A stretch of 20,426 bases of DNA from Clostridium sp. UBA4548. Lineage in GTDB: Bacteria; Bacillota; Clostridia; Clostridiales; Clostridiaceae. Each line of letters opens with the position of its first letter. Position 1 is the stretch's first letter. Under the pieces are notes generated by a model. That model saw nothing but the letters and a program-made list of their open reading frames with translations, ran no database searches and had not been told where the DNA came from. Positions 7,703 through 13,479 of the stretch are shown in pieces. The stretch covers positions 1-20,426 of the forward strand of contig NZ_DGLI01000040.1 of assembly GCF_002387895.1 (NCBI RefSeq). The letters run 5' to 3'. Position numbers and translations under genes: made by a program.

Positions 7703-8575
7703 TTACTTATATAATTTAACTGCTGAAGCTATTTCTTCCTTCATTCTTATTACTTCTTCTTTAGCATATTTTGCAAAATATTTTTCACCTTGATCCTTGT
7801 TTTTATATGCTAAAAGTATTCCTCTTGAAGAGTTAACAACTCCTCCATTTCCATTCTTTAGATATAGAGCTACATCTTCAGCCTTTCCTCCCTGAGCCCC
7901 ATAGCCTGGGATTAAGAAGAAAGTACTACTTAAAGTTTCCCTAAGTTCTTTTCCTTCATCTACATGGGTACATCCAACTACTGCTCCAATGGAACTATAT
8001 CCGCACTGACCTATAGCAGTTTCGCCTAATTCCTTTATTTTTTCCCCTACAATATTGTAAATTTTTCTACTTCCTTTACTTTCTATATACTGAATATCCT
8101 CCGAACCCTTATTTGAAGTTCTTACTAGAACAAAAACTCCCTTTTCATGATTTTTTATATAGTCTAAGAAGGGCTCTATAGTGTCCATTCCCATATATGG
8201 ACTTAAGGTTATAAAATCCGCTTCAAATTCTCCCTGAAAGTGTGCCTTTGCATACATTTCAGCAGTTTTTGCGATATCTCCCCTTTTTATATCTCCTATG
8301 GTTATACCACCCTTTGACTTTATATACTTTAAGGTTCTGCTGTATGCTTTTAATCCCTCTATTCCAAGGGCTTCATAATATGCTATTTGAGGTTTATAGC
8401 AGGCTACATAATCAAAGGTTTCATCTATTATTTCTTTATTAAAGTTAAATACAGCATCCTCTATTGAGCTGAAGCTTTCTAAGAAAGCTTTAGGAATATA
8501 ACTTATATCTGTATCTAACCCTACACATACATGACCCTTTTCTTCTACTGCTTTATATAATTTATCTATAATCAT
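7703..8575 (-). CDS. pyrF: Orotidine-5'-phosphate decarboxylase
   Basis: 290 residues, the long (type 2) form of OMP decarboxylase. The catalytic segment TIGDIKRGDIAKTAE carries the lysine and aspartates of the D-x-K-R-x-D site, and LIPGYGAQGG forms the phosphate-binding end. It decarboxylates OMP to UMP, the last step of the pathway. The start overlaps the end of pyrC by 14 bases, with GAGG inside pyrC as the ribosome binding site, so the two are translationally coupled. Confidence 0.94.
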   Translation of the reverse strand: MIIDKLYKAVEEKGHVCVGLDTDISYIPKAFLESFSSIEDAVFNFNKEIIDETFDYVACYKPQIAYYEALGIEGLKAYSRTLKYIKSKGGITIGDIKRGDIAKTAEMYAKAHFQGEFEADFITLSPYMGMDTIEPFLDYIKNHEKGVFVLVRTSNKGSEDIQYIESKGSRKIYNIVGEKIKELGETAIGQCGYSSIGAVVGCTHVDEGKELRETLSSTFFLIPGYGAQGGKAEDVALYLKNGNGGVVNSSRGILLAYKNKDQGEKYFAKYAKEEVIRMKEEIASAVKLYK

Positions 8576-9776
8576 CTAAATCATCCTCTTTCTTCTCATA
8601 TACAACCTTACCACTTTTAATTGTAGCCCTAACTTCTCCATACACTTTCATATCATTAAACGGTGTATTCTTTCCTTTAGATAGAAATTTTTCACTCTCT
8701 ATCTGGTAGCTCTTTTCTATATCTATAAGCACTAAATCTCCGTCATATCCTATATCTACAGTGCCTTTATTTACTTTTAATATTTCACTTGGCCTTTTAC
8801 TCATAAGTTCACTAAGCTTACATAAATCTATCCATTGGCCTTTAACAAGGGCTGTGTAGCATAGTGAAAAGGCAGTTTCTATTCCTGATATTCCAGGTGC
8901 TCCATTTTTCTTATCTTCCTCTGAATGGGGAGCATGATCTGTAGCTATAGCATCTACATAACCCAGCTTTATTGCTTCTCTTAAGTAATCTATATCCTCT
9001 TCCTCCCTAAGGGGTGGATTTACTCTATACTCTTTTTTATCTGTATGAATTAAATGATGTGGGGCTACCTCACAGGTTACTTTATGCCCTTTTCTTTTAC
9101 TTCTAATTATATATTCCATAGACTCTTTAGTACTTACATGGGCAAAGTGAGCCTTGCAACCACTATATTGAGCTAAGGTTAAATTTCTCCAAGTCATGGT
9201 GTTTTCAGCTAGTCTCATATCTATCTTTGATAAATCATGGTTCTCACAGTGACACATTACTGTTATGTCCTTTTCCTTTGCCTTTATCATGGCATTTAAC
9301 ATAACTTCACTATTCATTACATCTTTTCCGTCTTCAGATATAATTTTCACTTCGCCCTTATTTATAGGCTCTAAGTGACTTAAATCATCTCCTGTAAAGT
9401 CCTTAGTTATTGATAAAACCTGATTTACCTCTACAAGTCCTACTTCCTTAGCTCTTTCACTTACACGATTTGCTATTTCCACAGTGCTGCATACAGGATT
9501 GGTATTTGCCATTAAATTTACCATAACATATCCACCTTTTACTGCAGCCTTTGAACCACTTTCCATATCTTCCTTATATGTGTACCCGGGTTCTCTAAAG
9601 TGAACATGTAAATCTACAAATCCAGGCATTACTACAAGTCCTTTTGCATCCATAGTGTTACAGTCTTTATTTAAACTTCTGCCTATCTCTGATATAATTC
9701 CATCTTTAATGTAAATATCTCCTTTAAAGCTTCCGCTCCAGTCAACTACAGTACCATTCTTTATGCAAAGTTCCAT
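8562..9776 (-). CDS. pyrC: Dihydroorotase
   Basis: 404 residues, a class I dihydroorotase. The metal motif DLHVHFREPGYTYKEDM lies near residues 55-71, followed by substrate and zinc residues in MANTNPVC, a later HFAHVSTKES and the conserved ATDHAPHS. It cyclises carbamoyl-aspartate to dihydroorotate. The start is preceded by GGGGGAGA. The 147-base gap to pyrI is the longest inside the operon and holds two hairpins, while downstream it overlaps pyrF. Confidence 0.94.
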   Translation of the reverse strand: MELCIKNGTVVDWSGSFKGDIYIKDGIISEIGRSLNKDCNTMDAKGLVVMPGFVDLHVHFREPGYTYKEDMESGSKAAVKGGYVMVNLMANTNPVCSTVEIANRVSERAKEVGLVEVNQVLSITKDFTGDDLSHLEPINKGEVKIISEDGKDVMNSEVMLNAMIKAKEKDITVMCHCENHDLSKIDMRLAENTMTWRNLTLAQYSGCKAHFAHVSTKESMEYIIRSKRKGHKVTCEVAPHHLIHTDKKEYRVNPPLREEEDIDYLREAIKLGYVDAIATDHAPHSEEDKKNGAPGISGIETAFSLCYTALVKGQWIDLCKLSELMSKRPSEILKVNKGTVDIGYDGDLVLIDIEKSYQIESEKFLSKGKNTPFNDMKVYGEVRATIKSGKVVYEKKEDDLDDYR

Positions 9777-9823
9777 GAAATCTCCCCCTAAAGTTTTGTT
9801 ATCTATAAGGTTTTAACCACATT

Positions 9824-9852
9824 CTAGATAGCTAAGACTCTTAGCTATCTAG
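9824..9852 (-). other. 13-bp perfect hairpin in the pyrI-pyrC spacer
   Basis: CTAGATAGCTAAG and CTTAGCTATCTAG flank a 3-base loop. No T-run follows on the minus strand, so it is not an ordinary terminator. It may be an RNA stability or processing element that sets pyrC-E levels relative to pyrBI. Confidence 0.55.
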
Positions 9853-9857
9853 GATAT

Positions 9858-9891
9858 GGCTCTTCACAGAAAACAAGTTCTGGAAAGAGCC
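9858..9891 (-). other. Second hairpin in the pyrI-pyrC spacer
   Basis: GGCTCTT (9858-9864) pairs with AAGAGCC (9885-9891), and an inner CAGAA/TTCTG pair continues the stem. It lies immediately 5' of the 13-bp hairpin in the transcript. There is no PyrR consensus (GAGAGG) in it. Confidence 0.5.
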
Positions 9892-9923
9892 TCTTTTCTA
9901 ATGCAGTTTAGGTTGTTGATTAT

Positions 9924-10358
9924 TTAGTATAAGGAGGTAACCTTCTGTAAATCATCACAGTAGTCACATCTGTACTCTCTAGTATTTTCATCTACTAAGT
10001 GATGAATATGAGGCACATATTTTTCAATTGAGGTTACGCATCGTGGATTTTTACATCTAATAATGTTTTCTACCTTTTTAGGTAGCTTTAATTTTATTTT
10101 TTCTTTAATTACTTCATTTTCAATGATATCTATAGTTATATTTGGATCTATAAGTCCAAGAATTTCATAGTCTAAATCCAGTACATTTTCTATTTTAATA
10201 ATGTCCTTGCTTCCACATTTTTCACTCTTAACATTCATTATCAGTGCCACAGCAAACTTAGCATTTTGAAGGTTTAAAAAGTTATAAATTTTTATTCCTT
10301 CTCCAGCTTTTATATGGTCAATTACTATTCCATTTTTAATACTATTTATTGTTAACAT
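9924..10358 (-). CDS. pyrI: Aspartate carbamoyltransferase regulatory subunit
   Basis: 144 residues. The N-terminal allosteric domain begins MLTINSIKNGIVIDHIKAG, where the conserved nucleotide-binding residues lie, and the C-terminal zinc domain has four cysteines in the pattern C-x4-C (CKNPRC) and C-x2-C (CDYC). It binds nucleotide effectors (CTP/UTP against ATP) and holds PyrB trimers in the dodecameric enzyme. It starts 20 bases after pyrB. The enzyme is therefore probably allosterically controlled in addition to the RNA-level control seen in the leader. Confidence 0.94.
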   Translation of the reverse strand: MLTINSIKNGIVIDHIKAGEGIKIYNFLNLQNAKFAVALIMNVKSEKCGSKDIIKIENVLDLDYEILGLIDPNITIDIIENEVIKEKIKLKLPKKVENIIRCKNPRCVTSIEKYVPHIHHLVDENTREYRCDYCDDLQKVTSLY

Positions 10359-10378
10359 AATATCTTCCTCCTCTACTC

Positions 10379-11302
10379 TTAATAAATTCCTAAAAGTTTT
10401 AGTATTAAAGCCATTCTTACATACATACCAAACTTAGCTTGAGGAAAGTAGTATGCTCTTTTATCGCTATCAACTTCATAGGCTATTTCATTTACTCTTG
10501 GTAGTGGATGAAGCACTGCCATATCATCCTTCGCTAGGTTCATCTTTTTGCTATCTAAGATAAAGGAGTCCTTAAGTCTTATATAATCTTCTTCATTAAA
10601 GAATCTTTCTCTTTGTACCCTAGTCATATATAAAATATCTATATCCTTCATGGCTTCTTCCATGGTTTTTACTTCTTTAAACTCTATGTTTTTCTTTCCT
10701 AATACTTCTTTTCTTATATAATCTGGAACTTTTAATTCTTCTGGGGAAATCAGTATGAATTTATTATTTTCATAGGATGAAAGTGCTTTTATAAGTGAGT
10801 GCACAGTTCTACCAAACTTTAAGTCTCCACAGCAACCTATAGTAAGATTGTTTAAGCTGCCTTTTATGGTTCTAATAGTAAGTAAGTCAGTTAAAGTTTG
10901 TGTTGGATGTTGATGTCCTCCATCTCCTGCATTAATTACAGGTATATCGCTGTACTGTGCCGCTATTTGAGGTGCTCCTTCTTTTGGGTGTCTCATTACT
11001 GCAATGTCTGCATAGCATGCTACTGTTCTTATTGTATCCGCTATACTTTCTCCCTTTGCAGTTGAACTTGAGTTAGGCTCAGAAAATCCTATTATTTGAC
11101 CTCCAAGTCTTAGCATTGCTGCTTCAAAACTAAATCTTGTTCTTGTGCTTGGTTCATAGAATAAAGTAGCTAGTAGCTTTCCTTTACAAGCATCTGCGAA
11201 CTTCTCTGGAGCCTTTATTATTTCATCAGCTAAATTAAATACCTCATCTAGCTCCACATGTGTAAAATCCATAGGTTCAATTAAACTTCTTCCTTTTAAC
11301 AT
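10379..11302 (-). CDS. pyrB: Aspartate carbamoyltransferase catalytic subunit
   Basis: 307 residues from the chosen ATG. The carbamoyl-phosphate loop STRTRF, the HPTQT motif and the C-terminal HPLPR motif distinguish it from ornithine carbamoyltransferase. It joins carbamoyl phosphate and aspartate, the committed step of pyrimidine synthesis. An in-frame ATG nine bases upstream (11309-11311) directly abuts the AAGGAG at 11312-11317 and has no room for ribosome binding, whereas the ATG at 11300-11302 has a 9-base spacing and gives MLKGRSLIEP. It is the first gene of the operon and its ribosome binding site is part of a PyrR-like hairpin. Confidence 0.95.
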   Translation of the reverse strand: MLKGRSLIEPMDFTHVELDEVFNLADEIIKAPEKFADACKGKLLATLFYEPSTRTRFSFEAAMLRLGGQIIGFSEPNSSSTAKGESIADTIRTVACYADIAVMRHPKEGAPQIAAQYSDIPVINAGDGGHQHPTQTLTDLLTIRTIKGSLNNLTIGCCGDLKFGRTVHSLIKALSSYENNKFILISPEELKVPDYIRKEVLGKKNIEFKEVKTMEEAMKDIDILYMTRVQRERFFNEEDYIRLKDSFILDSKKMNLAKDDMAVLHPLPRVNEIAYEVDSDKRAYYFPQAKFGMYVRMALILKLLGIY

Positions 11303-11313
11303 TAACAACATCT

Positions 11314-11344
11314 CCTTTTTAACCTCTCTGGGATAATTTAAAGG
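11314..11344 (-). promoter_or_regulatory. Second PyrR-type hairpin, overlapping the pyrB ribosome binding site
   Basis: On the minus strand CCTTT (11340-11344) pairs with AAAGG (11314-11318). The enclosed sequence contains CCAGAGAGGTT, agreeing with the PyrR-binding consensus (ARUCCNGNGAGGYU) at 12 of 14 positions. The 3' arm is part of AAGGAG, the pyrB Shine-Dalgarno sequence. The layout copies the attenuator site at 11741-11776 (same CCTTT / CCAGAGAGG / AAAGGA parts). Bound PyrR-UMP would be expected to hide the ribosome binding site. This function is inferred from the position. Confidence 0.62.
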
Positions 11345-11576
11345 TATTAATAGGGAGCTAATTTAAAGTCTATTTGCTTTTAACTTTGCTTCCCCTATTG
11401 CTCTTAAGATACCCCTATTACTAAAGGGTTCTCCTAAGAGTTTATATAATAGCAGCTAATAGGCTTTTACTATTTGCTGCAATTAATCTAAATACTCAGG
11501 TAAAATCTTAATATTTTTTATCTTTCACAGTTTACTTACCCCTATGAAAAAGAGTGAATTATTGGTGAAATAAAAA
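11345..11576 (-). other. Distal part of the pyr leader, hairpin-rich, no gene
   Basis: About 230 bases between the attenuator terminator and the pyrB hairpin. It holds an 11-bp stem with one mismatch (GCAGCtAATAG 11452-11462 with CTATTtGCTGC 11470-11480), a CTCTTA/TAAGAG stem (11401-11406 with 11435-11440) with an inner CCC/GGG pair, and three copies of ATAGGGG read on the minus strand, one of which could pair with CCCTATT just before the pyrB hairpin. No open frame with a ribosome binding site and no riboswitch class was recognised. Confidence 0.4.
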
Positions 11577-11599
11577 ATACCTTCCTAAAAGGAAGGTAT
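11577..11599 (-). terminator. pyr operon attenuator terminator
   Basis: A 9-bp perfect stem (ATACCTTCC / GGAAGGTAT) around a short loop, followed on the minus strand by TTTTTT. It lies inside the leader, about 200 bases after the predicted start and 275 bases before pyrB, so it must be conditional. Its 5' arm with loop reads CTTCCTTTT, whose first eight bases are perfectly complementary to AAAGGAAG in the upstream PyrR hairpin. Confidence 0.85.
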
Positions 11600-11659
11600 C
11601 AAATTTTTAAATTCAATATAGCTTTTTAATCTACAACTACAAACTATACGTTAAATTAT

Positions 11660-11709
11660 CTAAGAAAACTTGTACATCACTTAATTCAATGTACCCCAAA
11701 CTTTCTTAG
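11660..11709 (-). other. Spacer hairpin inside the pyr antiterminator
   Basis: CTAAGAAA (11660-11667) pairs with TTTCTTAG (11702-11709), and GTACAT (11672-11677) with ATGTAC (11689-11694). The structure lies between the two halves of the antiterminator and would bring them together in the folded RNA. Confidence 0.5.
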
Positions 11710-11740
11710 CAATTAATATTATAGATTAAATGCTAGCTCT

Positions 11741-11776
11741 TCCTTTGTCGGCCTCTCTGGACCACTTTTAAAAGGA
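11741..11776 (-). promoter_or_regulatory. PyrR-binding anti-antiterminator hairpin
   Basis: On the minus strand TCCTTT (11771-11776) pairs with AAAGGA (11741-11746). The top forms GGUC/GGCC around a CAGAGA loop, giving GUCCAGAGAGGCC, a near match to the PyrR RNA consensus ARUCCNGNGAGGYU. When this hairpin is stabilised by PyrR-UMP, AAAGGAAG (11739-11746) is not free to pair with the terminator's 5' arm and transcription should stop at 11577-11599. When UMP is scarce, the 8-bp antiterminator forms. The pyrR gene itself is not in the window. Confidence 0.8.
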
Positions 11777-11805
11777 CTTCAATTATTAAGTTTTACTTTA
11801 TATAT

Positions 11806-11835
11806 ATAATAAATCTATATCCAGCCTATTGTCAA
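11806..11835 (-). promoter_or_regulatory. Promoter of the pyr operon
   Basis: On the minus strand TTGACA (11830-11835), an 18-base spacer and TATTAT (11806-11811). Transcription would begin near 11799, just upstream of the PyrR hairpin, giving a leader of about 490 bases. Confidence 0.75.
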
Positions 11836-11892
11836 TAGGAAATTAATAAAATTGTTTAAGTTAAAAAATCCCTATATATTAATTAATATATC

Positions 11893-11921
11893 TTGATATT
11901 GCGATTGATATGAGTTATATT
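11893..11921 (+). promoter_or_regulatory. Candidate promoter of the selenoprotein gene
   Basis: TTGATA (11893-11898), a 17-base spacer and TATATT (11916-11921). It diverges from the pyr promoter 60 bases away. It would give a leader of about 200 bases. A closer, weaker alternative is TTGTAA-N17-CATTAT around 12028-12056. Confidence 0.45.
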
Positions 11922-11939
11922 ATGTTTATAGATACTCAA

Positions 11940-12075
11940 TCTGCATAAACTTTTTTTATAAAATAAGTTCTGTAAACACTTAACTGATGTGATTTCAATA
12001 CTATGCAGAAGATATATCTTTTAAAATTGTAATTATATCACTTGTTTTACATTATAAAATGTAACATCTGGTGTG
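11940..12075 (+). other. Structured leader upstream of the selenoprotein gene
   Basis: TCTGCATA (11940-11947) can pair with TATGCAGA (12002-12009). Further on, TTACATT and AATGTAA (around 12047-12064) form a small near-palindrome, bracketed by ATCAC and GTGAT. No riboswitch class was recognised. The near-palindrome could equally be an operator, since it spans a possible -10 region. Confidence 0.3.
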
Positions 12076-12133
12076 ATTAAATTTCATATTTTTGATACAC
12101 TAATAATAGACTCATAACTTAGGAGGTGCTGTA

Positions 12134-12433
12134 ATGAAGGTTGCTTTTGATGAAAAAACAAAAGAAGCTCTTAATACAAAATTAAAAGAATTTGAAAAAT
12201 CTGCTGTACGCTTTATGATCAAAGGTTTTGGTTGAGGTGGTCCAACGCTAGGAGTTGTTCTGGACGAACAAAAATCAGAAGATATAACTGAAGTAGTAGA
12301 TGGTATTACTTTTGTAGTAGATAAGGACGAAGAATATATATTTGAAGACTGCAAAGTTGTTTATACTAAAACATTATTTGGAGATTCTTTTAAGGTTATT
12401 TCTTCAGCTGTAGGTGAAAGTACTTGCAGCTAA
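12134..12433 (+). CDS. HesB/IscA-like selenoprotein (in-frame TGA = selenocysteine)
   Basis: A 100-codon frame with a TGA at 12233-12235, codon 34, and a normal TAA at the end. Read through as selenocysteine it gives 99 residues starting MKVAFDEKTKEAL with the core GFGUGGPTLGVVLDEQ. This matches the HesB-like selenoprotein family, relatives of the A-type Fe-S carrier IscA in which the first conserved Cys is replaced by Sec. A second thiol sits near the C-terminus (Cys98 in STCS), as in IscA/HesB proteins, and Cys73 lies between. Sequence similarity continues on both sides of the TGA, an AGGAGGT site lies seven bases before the ATG, and a bSECIS-like hairpin follows the TGA. Probable role: iron-sulfur or redox chemistry in the cytosol; the exact function is not known. 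Transcription ends at 12440-12475. An ordinary gene finder would split or miss it. Confidence 0.9.
12240..12265 (+). promoter_or_regulatory. bSECIS-like hairpin directing selenocysteine insertion
   Basis: Four bases after the TGA, GUCCA (12240-12244) can pair with UGGAC (12261-12265). An upper stem, either AC/GU within this pairing or alternatively CAAC (12243-12246) with GUUG (12254-12257), closes a G-containing loop GCUAGGA. Bacterial SECIS elements lie just downstream of the UGA and present a G in the apical loop to SelB. The loop here begins about 11 bases after the TGA, a little closer than typical, so the exact fold needs calculation. Confidence 0.6.
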
Positions 12434-12439
12434 ACTTAA

Positions 12440-12475
12440 TTAAGGGGGATTAAGCAAAGCCTTAATCTCCCTTAA
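12440..12475. terminator. Terminator between convergent genes
   Basis: A 15-bp stem with a single G-U position (TTAAGGGGGATTAAG / CTTAATCTCCCTTAA, 6-base loop) followed on the plus strand by ACTTTTTTAA. It ends the selenoprotein transcript. On the minus strand it starts seven bases after the next gene's stop codon and may serve that gene too. Confidence 0.85.
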
Positions 12476-12481
12476 ACTTTT

Positions 12482-13105
12482 TTAATACTTATCTCCATAC
12501 TCTTTTACAATGGTACTAACTAATTTCTTTATGTTGCTAGCTTGAGCTACTAAACTCATTACTATTAAAAATATAATTATTCTTTCCTTCTCTTGATCAT
12601 TGAAATCATAGTCTTCCACATACTTAAATAAGGCTTCCTTATCTTGAGAATTGCTATCTAAGAAGTTCACATAAAAACTTTCTTTTTGTAAGTAGCAAAA
12701 TAGTTTGTAAGTATCTTCCCAAGAAAGTATGTCATCAGCTCTATTGTTTATCCCATTAAAGGCTAATCTAAAAACCTCTTTTATTTCATCAGTAGTTAAT
12801 ATAGGTCTCATATAACCTAATAATACTAACTGGACTAAGTGAAGCTTTGTATAGCCTCTTTTTTTCCCATCCTCTGGTTTAGATATAACTTCACTTTTAA
12901 TATAGTTCTGTAGTATGTTGTTAGTAAAGTTATCCTGCTCAAACTTATCATTTAGATAATCTTTAACCTGAGATAAAAATAAGTCGTATTGCGGTAATTC
13001 ATCATACCCAATTATACTTTTATTTGAAATTTCTTCTATCATTTCTGAAATTTTGCTTACTATACTGCTAAAGCTTTCACTATTTATCTTATTGTCTTTG
13101 TTCAT
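12482..13105 (-). CDS. DUF1836-type protein
   Basis: 207 residues. The centre, around KSEVISKPEDGKKRGYTKLHLVQLVLLGYMRPILTTDEI (shown here only as a region, residues about 70-108), has the layout of DUF1836: a lysine-rich pre-helix, a tyrosine-threonine helix start and a second helix, a pattern that suggests a winged-helix or MerR-like DNA-binding segment. The C-terminal part is helical and acidic. Function is unknown; a regulatory role is only a suggestion from the helix pattern. GAGGTG precedes the ATG by six bases and a strong promoter lies at 13145-13173, with a Spo0A-type box further upstream. Stands alone between the selenoprotein gene and the DnaA-box region. Confidence 0.6.
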   Translation of the reverse strand: MNKDNKINSESFSSIVSKISEMIEEISNKSIIGYDELPQYDLFLSQVKDYLNDKFEQDNFTNNILQNYIKSEVISKPEDGKKRGYTKLHLVQLVLLGYMRPILTTDEIKEVFRLAFNGINNRADDILSWEDTYKLFCYLQKESFYVNFLDSNSQDKEALFKYVEDYDFNDQEKERIIIFLIVMSLVAQASNIKKLVSTIVKEYGDKY

Positions 13106-13144
13106 AGGTACACCTCATTATATTTTCCTACATTTATAATAAAT

Positions 13145-13173
13145 ATTATATGCTACTAATAATATCTTTACAA
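13145..13173 (-). promoter_or_regulatory. Promoter of the DUF1836 gene
   Basis: On the minus strand TTGTAA (13168-13173), a 17-base spacer and a perfect TATAAT (13145-13150). Transcription would begin near 13138, about 33 bases before the ATG. Confidence 0.7.
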
Positions 13174-13228
13174 ACATATTATTAAATATTATTTTACTTT
13201 ATCTGAAATTTTTTTAAAATATCATAAA

Positions 13229-13237
13229 GTTCGACAA
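13229..13237 (-). promoter_or_regulatory. Spo0A-type box upstream of the DUF1836 gene
   Basis: The minus strand reads TTGTCGAAC, containing the core TGTCGAA of the Spo0A recognition sequence. It lies about 55 bases upstream of the -35 of the DUF1836 promoter, facing it. Confidence 0.45.
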
Positions 13238-13300
13238 TACACTTAACTGAAATATCTTGATAGTTAAATTGCAATAAATCAGTTTTTCAATAAAATTTAT

Positions 13301-13479
13301 TAACAGGTTAGAATACTTATCCACTGTTGTCCACAAATTACTAACATAAAATGTGAATAATTATGGTATTTATTCTTAGCATTCTAGTAAATCTTTATTT
13401 ATTAATTATAACTTTGTAATATTTGTCCACATTACTAACAATATACCTGTGTATAACCTGTTATATTTTATGTGGAAAT
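13301..13479. other. DnaA-box cluster flanked by a 10-bp inverted repeat
   Basis: Six DnaA-box-like 9-mers occur in about 165 bases. Two match TTATNCACA exactly on the minus strand (13352-13360 and 13448-13456). TTATCCACT (13317-13325) and two copies of TTGTCCACA (13327-13335, 13423-13431) are one base off, and ATTTCCACA (minus, 13471-13479) is two off. The cluster is bracketed by TAACAGGTTA (13301-13310) and its exact inverse TAACCTGTTA (13454-13463). Very AT-rich DNA follows, including a 9-bp inverted repeat at 13511-13533. It looks like a DnaA-binding locus; oriC itself is less likely because dnaA, dnaN and rpmH are absent here. Confidence 0.65.

Noticed and set aside
9858..9891. Third PyrR site in the pyrI-pyrC spacer
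   Set aside because: The hairpin has CCAGAA but lacks the GAGAGG core required for PyrR binding.
12112..12354. Open frame on the minus strand opposite the selenoprotein
   Set aside because: No ribosome binding site, serine/threonine-rich shadow composition, and it faces into the true gene's start.
12134..12433. Reading the gene as a pseudogene broken by a stop codon
   Set aside because: Sequence after the TGA stays in frame and family-like, the terminator is intact, and the TGA sits at a known selenocysteine position with a hairpin behind it.
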